Assembly: GCA_964496125.1 (NCBI GenBank)
Contig: CAZBXE010000009.1
Coordinates: 1 to 64,000 of the forward strand
Direction: 5' to 3'
Length of the DNA: 64,000 nucleotides
Source of the DNA: CAZBXE01 sp964496125
GTDB taxonomy: Bacteria > Chlamydiota > Chlamydiia > Chlamydiales > CAZBXE01
Positions within the stretch are counted from its first letter, which is position 1, and each line of letters starts with the position of its first letter. This document shows positions 1 to 8,130 of the stretch, in pieces. The position numbers were made by a program, and so were the translations under genes. A model generated the notes under the pieces. The model worked only from the letters and a program-made list of their open reading frames with translations. It was not told the origin of the DNA and ran no database searches.

Positions 1-2427
1 TTGCAAGCACTTAAAGGACACCAAAAACTTTTCTTTTCCAAAGAGCCGATTGAACAGCTCACAGAAATTCATGATGAAGGAGAAAGATCCCGTAGTTTTT
101 ATGCCAATGCCAATGCCCTTCACCCGCTCACCTTTTCCATGTATGGAACAAACTTTCATGCTAAAAAATGGCACCCCCCTATTCTAAGCTGCAGTGACTT
201 CTTAGAGTCAGACGAAGTTGCAGAAGGATTACCCAACGCAGACGCTTTGGTGCTCTTCCTAACCTCTTCAGAACTCGAAAAACAAGTAATGGAGAATATG
301 TTTAAAGAGATTGCCTTCAAGCACCCCCCCCTCTATGAGACTGGCTATCTCTCTTCCGGCTTTGCTCTACTTGACGCACACCTGCTTGTCATCCCCTATC
401 CCGAAATTACAAAACGGTACAAGATCAGAAGGCAAAAGCAAAGAAGCACCTACCATACGCCCCCCTCTGAGTTTTTTGACCTGAATGAAGGGGATACGGT
501 TGTTCACTTAAACAACGGGATCGGGCATTTCCTTGGCATTGAAAAAAAGAGCAACATCGACGGCATTGAAACCGAATTTTTTGCAATTGAATATGCCGAG
601 AAAGCCAAGCTCTATGTCCCCTTAAACCAAGCAAACCTCATTACAAAATACATCGGATCAGGCGAAGAGAGGCCCAAACTCCACACCCTTGGCGCTCTGC
701 GCTGGAAAAGGACAAGAGAGATCACAGAGCAGGCCATTTTAGGCTATGCCAATGAACTCTTAGATCTCTATGCTAAAAGAGCTCTCCACGGAGGTTTTCG
801 CTATGAACCTGATGGAGCTGATCTGATCTCTTTTGAAGAGAACTTTCCTTTTGTGGAGACAGAAGACCAGCTGCTTGCCATAAGCGCAGTAAAAGAGGAC
901 ATGTGCTCTGAAAAAGCGCTTGATAGGCTTATCTGCGGGGATGTTGGCTACGGTAAGACAGAAGTTGCTATGCGCGCTGCCTTTAAGGCAGTTGTGGATG
1001 GGGGAAAGCAGGTCGTTGTCCTTACCCCTACAACCGTTCTTGCCCTGCAACACTATGAGAACTTTCAAGAGAGAATGGAGGCCTTCCCCATCCGGATCGG
1101 CATTCTCTCCCGCTTTCAATCCAGAAAGGAGATCCAAAAAACACTGGATGATCTAGCCACAGGCAAAGTCGACATCGTGATCGGGACCCACCGCCTGATC
1201 AGTAAAGACGTTATTTTTCATAACTTGGGGCTTGTAATCATCGATGAAGAGCAGCGTTTTGGTGTAAAGGCAAAAGAGCACCTCAAGAAGTTAAAAACAG
1301 GTGTTGACTGCCTTACCCTTTCTGCCACACCCATCCCTCGCACGCTCTATATGTCGATGATGGGAGCACGCGACCTCTCTGTAATCAGCACGCCCCCGCA
1401 AGATCGCCTCCCCATCAAATCCATCATCACAGAAAAAAACGAGCACGTTGTAAAAAACGCGCTTTTACGTGAGCTTTCACGCGATGGACAGGCCTACTTT
1501 ATCCATAACCGTGTCGAGACAATCTTTGATATCGCTGACTGGCTAAAAAAGCTTGTCCCGCACGCACGCATCGTTGTAGGACATGGACAAATGGATGGCG
1601 ATGAGCTAGACCAGATCTTCCACCTCTTTAAAAGTGGCCAGGCCGATATCCTCGTCGCCACAACGATTGTCGAAAACGGTATTGATATTCCGAATGCAAA
1701 TACGATCCTCATTGACAATGCGCAGATGTTTGGCATGGCGGATCTCTACCAACTTCGGGGCCGCGTAGGCAGGTGGAACCGCAAGGCGTATGCCTACTTT
1801 ATCATCCCAAGACTCTCTAGCATGCCAGAAATTGCGACAAAGAGGCTCAAGGCACTTGCTGAAACCTCAGGATATGGGGGCGGCATGAAGATCGCGATGC
1901 GCGACCTAGAGATTCGCGGAGCTGGCGATATTTTAGGCACGCAGCAATCAGGACACGTCTCTGCGGTTGGGTTCTATCTCTACTGCAAGCTCCTCAAGCG
2001 GGCGATCAATGCCCTCCAGGGCAAAATCCCGATGGCGCTGACTGACACCCGCGTGGAAATCCCCCGCATCGATGCGCGCCTGCCCGAACAATACATTGAA
2101 ACACCCCACCTCAGAATGGATATCTACCAACGCCTCGGCGAGTCGATCACTGTAGAAGAGATAGAAGAGATCTGGAAGGAACTCAAAGACCGCTTTGGCC
2201 CACCGCCGCCACCTGTCCACTGGCTCTACCACCTCTCCCGACTTAGAGTTTTCTCCTCCCGCAGCGGGATTACGCTGATCAAGCAAGACAAGCAAACCCT
2301 AATCGTAGAACTGAAAAGGGGCAGCGAGGTGAAACGGGCACAGCTTGTCTGTCCTACCTTCAAAACGCCCTCTGACCTGGAGAGTCTCCTCATTCCCCTT
2401 CTCAAGTCTGCTCTCTTGCTAAATTAG
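1..2427 (+). CDS. mfd: Transcription-repair coupling factor Mfd, 5'-truncated by the window edge
   Basis: Mfd is an ATP-driven DNA translocase that removes stalled RNA polymerase from lesions and recruits UvrA. Only the last 808 residues are inside the window; full proteins are about 1,100 residues, so the UvrB-like N-terminal part lies upstream. Visible in order are the CarD-like RNA polymerase interaction domain (around residues 160-225, with GDTVVHLNNGIG), the helicase Walker A motif GDVGYGKTE near 315, the Walker B/DEEQ box (IIDEEQRFG) near 415, the second helicase lobe with a QLRGRVGR motif, and the C-terminal TRCF domain. The reading frame is open throughout. From memory mfd lies a few genes from hctA in Chlamydia, which fits this neighbourhood. 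The first codon shown is not the true start. Confidence 0.96.
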   Translation: MQALKGHQKLFFSKEPIEQLTEIHDEGERSRSFYANANALHPLTFSMYGTNFHAKKWHPPILSCSDFLESDEVAEGLPNADALVLFLTSSELEKQVMENMFKEIAFKHPPLYETGYLSSGFALLDAHLLVIPYPEITKRYKIRRQKQRSTYHTPPSEFFDLNEGDTVVHLNNGIGHFLGIEKKSNIDGIETEFFAIEYAEKAKLYVPLNQANLITKYIGSGEERPKLHTLGALRWKRTREITEQAILGYANELLDLYAKRALHGGFRYEPDGADLISFEENFPFVETEDQLLAISAVKEDMCSEKALDRLICGDVGYGKTEVAMRAAFKAVVDGGKQVVVLTPTTVLALQHYENFQERMEAFPIRIGILSRFQSRKEIQKTLDDLATGKVDIVIGTHRLISKDVIFHNLGLVIIDEEQRFGVKAKEHLKKLKTGVDCLTLSATPIPRTLYMSMMGARDLSVISTPPQDRLPIKSIITEKNEHVVKNALLRELSRDGQAYFIHNRVETIFDIADWLKKLVPHARIVVGHGQMDGDELDQIFHLFKSGQADILVATTIVENGIDIPNANTILIDNAQMFGMADLYQLRGRVGRWNRKAYAYFIIPRLSSMPEIATKRLKALAETSGYGGGMKIAMRDLEIRGAGDILGTQQSGHVSAVGFYLYCKLLKRAINALQGKIPMALTDTRVEIPRIDARLPEQYIETPHLRMDIYQRLGESITVEEIEEIWKELKDRFGPPPPPVHWLYHLSRLRVFSSRSGITLIKQDKQTLIVELKRGSEVKRAQLVCPTFKTPSDLESLLIPLLKSALLLN

Positions 2428-2431
2428 ACTT

Positions 2432-2590
2432 TTCTCCGAGGGATGAAACAGAGATTCTGAGAGTTTGCTCTCCCGGGGGGAGGGAGTCGACGTGGGAGAT
2501 GAGAAGGTTGTGCCCCAGCCGTTTATATCGTGCATCTCACACCCAATGAGCCCGGAAGAGGGCTCTACCTTGTGCTTCCTTAAAGGAGAA
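2432..2590. other. Intergenic region with several nested stem-loops (possible structured RNA)
   Basis: Between mfd and efp there are almost 300 bases with no convincing gene. The segment can be closed by TTCTCC (2432-2437) with GGAGAA (2585-2590). Inside are GAGAG/CTCTC (2459-2463 and 2468-2472), GTGGGAGATG with CATCTCACAC (2492-2501 and 2533-2542), and a perfect GAGCCC/GGGCTC hairpin (2548-2553 and 2560-2565). I do not recognise a known RNA family. It may be a small RNA, an mfd 3' end structure, or chance. Confidence 0.3.
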
Positions 2591-2661
2591 TCGATAGGAT
2601 AATCTTTAAATTCTCTAAACCACATCATTTTTCACTATAAGAGCTCAAACTAATTTCTGGG

Positions 2662-2690
2662 TAGACAAATGAACGTGATTTTTGTATATT
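2662..2690 (+). promoter_or_regulatory. Sigma-70-like promoter for efp
   Basis: TAGACA at 2662-2667 and TATATT at 2685-2690 are separated by 17 bases, close to the sigma-70 consensus. They lie 32 bases before the efp ATG, and a GAGAGG ribosome-binding sequence follows at about 2707-2712. Confidence 0.6.
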
Positions 2691-2721
2691 GTTAGCAAAA
2701 TCACTTGAGAGAGGCTTTTTC

Positions 2722-3294
2722 ATGGCACAAGCGTCAACAGGCGATCTACGCGCCGGTCATAAAGTAGAAGTAGAAGGCCAGCCCTATCTGGTCGTGAGCA
2801 ACGAATTCGTAAAACCAGGAAAAGGACAGGCATTCAACCGCATCAAAATAAAACATTTACTGACAGGGCGCCAGGTAGAAAAAACCTTTAAATCCGGGGA
2901 AAAAGTAGACCTTGCGGACGTTCAGGAGTCCAGCATGCGCCTTCTCTATAAAGAATCTACAGGCGCTGTCTTCATGTGCGACGATACCTTCGAACAATCC
3001 ACCATCTCCTATGAAAAGATCGGAGACACACAGCAGTGGCTGCTTGAAGATCGTATCTATGATGTGGTTATTTATAACGGTGATCCCGTCACAGTTACTG
3101 CTCCTACGTTTATGGAACTAAAAATCACAGAAACAGATCCAGGTGTTCGAGGGGATACCGCCTCGGGACGTGTCATGAAATCGGCAATTTTGGAAAGCGG
3201 GGCCAAAGTGCTCGTCCCCATCTTCGTCAATGAAGGCGAAATAGTCAAAATCGATACGCGCACAAATGAATATGTCTCCAGGGTTAGTGGCTGA
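2722..3294 (+). CDS. efp: Elongation factor P
   Basis: EF-P binds between the P and E sites of the ribosome and helps peptide-bond formation at polyproline stretches. The 190-residue product has the usual length and the three-domain beta-barrel sequence pattern. The modified lysine is present: the PGKGQAF loop places it at residue 34, the position lysylated in gamma-proteobacteria. An in-frame TTG at 2689 would add 11 residues, but the ATG at 2722 is preceded by GAGAGG and follows a good promoter, so I chose it. The 3' end overlaps the next gene, epmA, by 29 bases in another frame, so the two are probably co-expressed. Chlamydiae usually carry two efp genes; this is the one beside its modifying enzyme. 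Confidence 0.96.
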   Translation: MAQASTGDLRAGHKVEVEGQPYLVVSNEFVKPGKGQAFNRIKIKHLLTGRQVEKTFKSGEKVDLADVQESSMRLLYKESTGAVFMCDDTFEQSTISYEKIGDTQQWLLEDRIYDVVIYNGDPVTVTAPTFMELKITETDPGVRGDTASGRVMKSAILESGAKVLVPIFVNEGEIVKIDTRTNEYVSRVSG

Positions 3295-4183
3295 TAGAGC
3301 AGCAATGCTCGCAAGTGTTCGCTCTTTCTTTGCCTCACGAGGAGTAACGGAAGTAGATGTGCCCATTGCGAGCAGAGGCGCCTTTCTGACTTCCTACATC
3401 GATCCATTTTCCATCGAATCCGGCTTTTTACATCCTACAGCTGAGTATGGGATGAAAAGGCTTCTTGCAAGTGGTATTGGTGACATCTACCAGCTATCGC
3501 ACGTATTCCGTAAAGGAGAAGAAGGCAAGTGGCATAACCCTGAATTCATGATGGTGGAGTGGTACAGGCATAAGCTCACCTTTGAAAAAATCCAGCAAGA
3601 AGCTGTCGCTCTCATCGAACTTTTTCTCGGAAAACTTCCGATCGAGTCCCTTTCGTACTGGGAAACCTTTGAAAAACATATCGGCATCAATCCAGACTTA
3701 GCTACCATTTCTTCTCTTAAAGACATCTTGATGGATCATAATATCGAGATCGATAAAAGCCTGCTCATGGTCGATAAAAGTGCCTACCTCACTCTTATTT
3801 TGGCGACCCTCATTGAGCCCAATCTTGGTGAAAATGGTCTTTTCATTCTCTCTGGCTACCCAAAGGTGGAGGCCCAGCTTGCCAAAAGCGAGGGGGACTT
3901 TGCCTTCCGCTTTGAGATTTACCACAAGGGAGTAGAGCTTGGCAACGGGGCTCTAGAACAGCCCTCTGGCTCTGCTATGAGAAACCAAATGGAGCTCGAT
4001 AATAAAACAAGGGAACTTCTTGGAAAAAAAGCCCTCCCCCTCGACGAAAACTTTCTTCGCTCTGTCGAAAAAGGACTTCCTGAATGCGCAGGGGTTGCTG
4101 TTGGGTTTGACAGACTGATGATGCTTCGCCACAAAAAATGGCAACTTGCTGATATTCTTCCTCTACCCTGGCAAGTTGCGTAA
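3266..4183 (+). CDS. epmA: EF-P--(R)-beta-lysine ligase EpmA (GenX/PoxA)
   Basis: This is a class II lysyl-tRNA-synthetase-like enzyme without an anticodon-binding domain. It activates lysine and attaches it to the conserved lysine of EF-P. The 305-residue product starts directly with the catalytic fold (ADRAAMLASVRSFFASRGV), then shows a motif 2 region (YQLSHVFRKGE..HNPEFMMVEWY) and a C-terminal motif 3 region (GVAVGFDRLMML). It begins inside efp, 29 bases before that gene ends, which suggests translational coupling of substrate and modifier. No EpmB (lysine aminomutase) is visible nearby, so the donor may be alpha-lysine or EpmB may be elsewhere. The start is uncertain among ATGs at 3266, 3272 and 3305. 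Confidence 0.93.
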   Translation: MNMSPGLVADRAAMLASVRSFFASRGVTEVDVPIASRGAFLTSYIDPFSIESGFLHPTAEYGMKRLLASGIGDIYQLSHVFRKGEEGKWHNPEFMMVEWYRHKLTFEKIQQEAVALIELFLGKLPIESLSYWETFEKHIGINPDLATISSLKDILMDHNIEIDKSLLMVDKSAYLTLILATLIEPNLGENGLFILSGYPKVEAQLAKSEGDFAFRFEIYHKGVELGNGALEQPSGSAMRNQMELDNKTRELLGKKALPLDENFLRSVEKGLPECAGVAVGFDRLMMLRHKKWQLADILPLPWQVA

Positions 4184-4203
4184 AGAATTGGCAGTCACTT
4201 GGA

Positions 4204-4236
4204 TATACACAAATAAGCTGAAAAGTTGGGAATATT
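4204..4236 (+). repeat. Solo end of the MITE-like repeat, at the 3' end of nadE
   Basis: The sequence begins TATACACAAAT and continues with about three-quarters identity (one indel) to the left end of the full elements at 20086 and 56637, up to GGGAATATT. The rest of the element is absent. It abuts the nadE stop codon. Confidence 0.45.
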
Positions 4237-5863
4237 AAACCCAGCCCTGAACGATGGGGAATCTACGCCCTACGCTAAAAGAACGCGTGGAAACGCGAAG
4301 GCCTGTCGGGCCCTGCCTCCTTTTAAACTCGGCCACATGGATCATTTTGACTAAAGATTGCACAACTGATAGAGGAATTTTTCGCTTGTCTGCGATCTTT
4401 TCCGCAGGTAAATGCCCTTCCACATAGTCTTGCAGAACAGCATCCACTACATCATAGGGTGGAAGAGAATCACTATCTTTTTGGTTCTCCCGAAGCTCGG
4501 CAGAGGGTGGCTTTTCAAGAATGCGCTTTGGGATCACGCTATGAGCCCGGTTGATCCACTCGGCAAGGCCCACTACCTGCCCTTTCGTTAAGTCGCTAAT
4601 CACAGCAAGCCCTCCGCACATATCTCCATAGAGGGTCGCATAGCCTGTCGCGTATTCACTTTTATTTCCCGTGCTGAGGACAACCCCTCCCAGCTTATTC
4701 GAAAACGCCATGAGGAGCATACCACGAATGCGCGCTTGCAAATTCTCCTCTGTTTTGTCAAAGGGACGGTTTTCAAAATGAGGTGAAAGAGTTGTAAGAA
4801 ATGCTTCGAAGAGAGGATCAATATCGATTGTCTTAGAACTAATTCCCAGATTTTGCACAAGCTCTTCTGCATCCATTCGGCTTTCTTTCGAAGAATAACG
4901 AGAAGGCATCCAAAGCGCCGTGACATTCTCTTTACCAAGGGCTTCCTTGGCAAGACATGCAACAAGAGATGAGTCAATCCCGCCAGAAAGACCAAGATAA
5001 GCCTTGCTAAGACCTGATTTTTTAAAATAATCGCTAATACCTAAAACAAGTGCTTCGAAAAGGTCCTTATTTTGATCGGTAGGAAGGAACACTTGTTTTC
5101 CTTTTGCCTCAACATCGACTAAAAAACCATCTTCTTCAAAAGCTTTCCCGTAGTGGACAAGAGCGCCCGTGCTATCAAGGGCTAAACTATACCCATCAAA
5201 GATCAAATCGTCGTTTCCTCCTACCTGGTTACATAAGAAGAAGGGACATTTCAAACTTTCTACTACCTTTTTGGCAATAAAAAGTCTTTTCAAATGTTTA
5301 TTTACATCGAAAGGCGAGGCAGAGAGGTTCAAGACTAGATCTGGTTTTTGTGGTTTGAGCTCTAGAATCGGGTCTGTCGGATAAGCTGCCAGCCCTGCAT
5401 GCTCCCATATATCTTCACAAATCGTGATGGCTATCTTTTTTCCAGAGAGGGTAAAGGTTTTTAAAGGGGCGACGGCTCTTGCAAAATAACGATCCTCCTC
5501 AAATACATCATAGGTCGGAAGAAGCGATTTATCTTGGTATCCGACGATTTGCCCATTCTGAAGGACTGCGGCTGAATTAAAAAGGGGCTTGCCCCTCCCC
5601 TCTTCATTTCTGCGAACACACCCCACGATGGCAATAATACCCACCGCTTTTGCTGCCACCTCTTGGATCCCCCGCTCCAGGCACTCAATAAATGGGGGTA
5701 GGAGGAGCAGGTCTCGCGGGGGGTAGCCGCAGAGTACAAGTTCAGGAAAAAGGGCAAGATCCGCTTTTAGCCTCTTCGCTTCTTCGATAGCTCGAATGAC
5801 TTTCTGCGTATTTCCTGCGACATCTCCTACTGTAGGATTGACTTGCGCCACGTAAACTTGCAT
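4235..5863 (-). CDS. nadE: Glutamine-dependent NAD+ synthetase
   Basis: The enzyme amidates nicotinic acid adenine dinucleotide to NAD+, using ammonia from glutamine. The N-terminal nitrilase-type glutaminase domain (about residues 1-260) has the Glu-Lys-Cys triad in FPELVLCGYPPRD, YQDKSLLPTYDVF and ITICEDIWEH. The C-terminal synthetase domain has the ATP pyrophosphatase P-loop GLSGGIDSS near residue 290 and later SEYATGYATLYGDM. The chosen start (ATG at 5863) gives 542 residues beginning MQVYVAQVNPTVGD, the normal family start; an upstream ATG at 5902 adds 13 residues unlike the family. The stop codon abuts a solo MITE end. It is divergent from the OTU gene. Confidence 0.95.
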   Translation of the reverse strand: MQVYVAQVNPTVGDVAGNTQKVIRAIEEAKRLKADLALFPELVLCGYPPRDLLLLPPFIECLERGIQEVAAKAVGIIAIVGCVRRNEEGRGKPLFNSAAVLQNGQIVGYQDKSLLPTYDVFEEDRYFARAVAPLKTFTLSGKKIAITICEDIWEHAGLAAYPTDPILELKPQKPDLVLNLSASPFDVNKHLKRLFIAKKVVESLKCPFFLCNQVGGNDDLIFDGYSLALDSTGALVHYGKAFEEDGFLVDVEAKGKQVFLPTDQNKDLFEALVLGISDYFKKSGLSKAYLGLSGGIDSSLVACLAKEALGKENVTALWMPSRYSSKESRMDAEELVQNLGISSKTIDIDPLFEAFLTTLSPHFENRPFDKTEENLQARIRGMLLMAFSNKLGGVVLSTGNKSEYATGYATLYGDMCGGLAVISDLTKGQVVGLAEWINRAHSVIPKRILEKPPSAELRENQKDSDSLPPYDVVDAVLQDYVEGHLPAEKIADKRKIPLSVVQSLVKMIHVAEFKRRQGPTGLRVSTRSFSVGRRFPIVQGWV

Positions 5864-6010
5864 AAAAAAACCCCAAATTTGCGCCCATGATACAGGCCGC
5901 AACCTCGCTTGTCTACGCTTTTTTTAAAACACTTGATTTTAGTGTTTAAAAAAGATATAATTACATCATAATTATAAAACGTATTTAATAACACAAGGCA
6001 CACGTAATAT

Positions 6011-8098
6011 ATGAATATAAATTTGTTCTTAAATATCCAAGCCTATCAGACAGAAGCCGCGAAAATCGCAGAAAAACCCAAAGCTCTAGGCTTTTTTCAT
6101 TACCTTAACCCCTTCAGTTACATAGCAAAACAGCCTTCTGCCCCGAAAGAAGAAAAAGCACAGTTAATAAAAAATTTTAATAGAAGCTACGATACACAGA
6201 TAGATAGTGTTATTCAGGACCTGAGCCAGTTTCACGACTTCTTTACCTTAGCTCCGAAAGACGCAGTGTCCGACTGCAAAGACCTCCTTTTGTCTTTAAA
6301 GAAGAGCGAGACCATAGAAGACTTTGTTTCCATCTACTCAGAATACCAAACACAAATCACAGGCGTTCTCAATAAGATTGCCCATTTCACTTCAACAAGC
6401 TCAAGCCAAAACCCAGCTACAGTTGCAAATCAGAAACAGAACGAGGGTGCTAAAGATATAGAACCCAGAAAACAAACTCAGGTAGAATCACAAAAAACAG
6501 CATATCCTCTTGCCCATAAACGAAAGGATAGAGATAATCCCGGCCCATTCCCACTACTTCTTCTCGACAGTGATGACGATCAACTAGAAACAAGTCCTAA
6601 AAAAATACGATATAGCCAACAACAGAATACAGGACTTTCCGGCACAAAGCGAAAGGAAAGAGAGAATCCCGGCCCATTCCCACTACTTCTTCCCGACAGT
6701 GATGACGATCAACTAGAAACAAGTCCTAAAAAAACACGATATAGCCAACAACAGAATACAGGACTTTCCGGCACAAAGCGAAAGGAAAGAGAGAAGACCC
6801 CCCCCCTAATATCCCTTTTGGGCAGCGCGGACAATCAAGATCAACCAAAATCTCCTGCGACTAAGAAGGTAAGAACTAAAGACGACACTCTTCAAGAAAC
6901 TCTCGGACTCTACGGACAAAATGTAGAACTCTCAGAGCGAGTAGATGGGTATGTGCTTGCCGTACCACAAAGCCGGTTAAGCCTCTATCGATCCATTATC
7001 ATAGGTCTTAAACGAATTAAGCCAGAATATCTACCAAAAGATTTGAACGATTTTCTTTCTAAAAACACTAATGAAGAAGAAATAGCTAATTTTCTGCATA
7101 CGCAAGCATCTTCTCATGCTGCTGAACTAGAAGAGTCCAACCTAAACCATAACGAACTCGAAATCATGGTCTTAAGCAAATATCTCGGATTAGCTATCCA
7201 GGTTCAAGTAGAAAACAGATGGCAGAATACAGTTGAGGTCTTAGAGAAAAAACTAGTTTCTTTCAACAAACAAAAAGCCCATGACATCTCTATTATTTCA
7301 ATCGTTGGCAGTACCTACTATGAAGCTTTTATCCCATACCGGCTCACAGAAAAGGAAAGAAATGTGATCTCAGAGCCCGGCAAGCACGATCAAGAGACAG
7401 TGAGCCCGCCGCCGAAAAAAAAGGTGCGCAACAGCCATGAAAATAAGGCCCCAGGTGAAGACAAGCAGCTCCAAAAGCTTAGAAGCTTCTTCGGAACACA
7501 TGCAAGGTTTTCCGAGAGAGCGGATGGTTATGTACTCGGCGTAAAAGGCGACGGCTCGTGTCTCTTTTACTCTGTTATCGAAAGCCTCAAACTACTCGAT
7601 CCAAATAAGCTACCGCAGCAAGTGAAAGATCTTCTTAAAGCAAAAGATGATATTAACCTTGCCATTTTTCTGCGTTACCAAACCGTACAAATTCTCAGGG
7701 AGCAATACAAGTCAGCTGATGCAGTTACAAGAGCTGCTTTTGAAGCACAAATAGAAGAAACTAACGAAGCCATTGACGAGTATAACAGAGCCATAATAGT
7801 CAACAGCAAAAAGCAAAAAAACAACGCTCTTCCACGAGAGACAAAAAAAAGAATTAATTCTCCAGAGGAGTATTTTGCCATGGCAGAGCATCGAAATTTC
7901 TACGCCAGCGAACGCGAACTTGCAGCCTTAGGTCAATATCTAGGATTGAACATACAGCTACGGTCAGAGTTTAGACATGAGGATGGAATCCAACTACTCT
8001 ACAAAACAAACTTCCCATCGGACGCTCGGAATCATGATATTTCTATCATTTCTATTCATGGCGGACACCACTACGAGGCTTTTATCCCAAAAACTTGA
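6011..8098 (+). CDS. Tandem OTU-type cysteine protease, probable host-directed effector
   Basis: The 695-residue protein has two copies of an OTU (ovarian tumour) deubiquitinase-like domain. The second copy (about 495-695) has the active-site pattern: GDGSC with Asp514 and Cys517, and HHYEAF with His687 near the C-terminus. The first copy (about 297-440) aligns with it but has Ser324 in place of the cysteine, lacks the Asp, and has Tyr436 in place of the histidine, so it should be inactive. Between the N-terminal region and the first copy lie two near-identical 43-residue repeats and a partial third, each opening with KRK. A PPPKKKVRN stretch lies between the OTU domains. The basic clusters resemble nuclear localisation signals. 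No secretory signal peptide is seen; type III secretion is my inference from the lineage. It ends just before htpG. Confidence 0.8.
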   Translation: MNINLFLNIQAYQTEAAKIAEKPKALGFFHYLNPFSYIAKQPSAPKEEKAQLIKNFNRSYDTQIDSVIQDLSQFHDFFTLAPKDAVSDCKDLLLSLKKSETIEDFVSIYSEYQTQITGVLNKIAHFTSTSSSQNPATVANQKQNEGAKDIEPRKQTQVESQKTAYPLAHKRKDRDNPGPFPLLLLDSDDDQLETSPKKIRYSQQQNTGLSGTKRKERENPGPFPLLLPDSDDDQLETSPKKTRYSQQQNTGLSGTKRKEREKTPPLISLLGSADNQDQPKSPATKKVRTKDDTLQETLGLYGQNVELSERVDGYVLAVPQSRLSLYRSIIIGLKRIKPEYLPKDLNDFLSKNTNEEEIANFLHTQASSHAAELEESNLNHNELEIMVLSKYLGLAIQVQVENRWQNTVEVLEKKLVSFNKQKAHDISIISIVGSTYYEAFIPYRLTEKERNVISEPGKHDQETVSPPPKKKVRNSHENKAPGEDKQLQKLRSFFGTHARFSERADGYVLGVKGDGSCLFYSVIESLKLLDPNKLPQQVKDLLKAKDDINLAIFLRYQTVQILREQYKSADAVTRAAFEAQIEETNEAIDEYNRAIIVNSKKQKNNALPRETKKRINSPEEYFAMAEHRNFYASERELAALGQYLGLNIQLRSEFRHEDGIQLLYKTNFPSDARNHDISIISIHGGHHYEAFIPKT
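6518..6775 (+). repeat. Two tandem 129-bp units inside the OTU gene
   Basis: Units 6518-6646 and 6647-6775 are almost identical and in frame (43 codons each). Each encodes a KRK start, an acidic LxDSDDDQLETSPKK core and a QQQNTGLSGT end. A diverged partial third unit begins at 6776. Confidence 0.9.
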
Positions 8099-8123
8099 TT
8101 TTTTGGGAAAAAGTGTCTACACT
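8095..8123 (+). promoter_or_regulatory. Possible htpG promoter
   Basis: TTGATT (8095-8100) and TACACT (8118-8123) are separated by 17 bases. The -10 lies only 7 bases before the chosen htpG ATG, so transcription from it would give an almost leaderless mRNA. It overlaps the last codons of the OTU gene. Confidence 0.4.
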
Positions 8124-8130
8124 AAGGTGC

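Noticed and set aside
2419..2628. Minus-strand 69-codon frame between mfd and efp
   Set aside because: It overlaps the mfd stop and runs through the stem-loop region, has no ribosome-binding site and no protein-like pattern.
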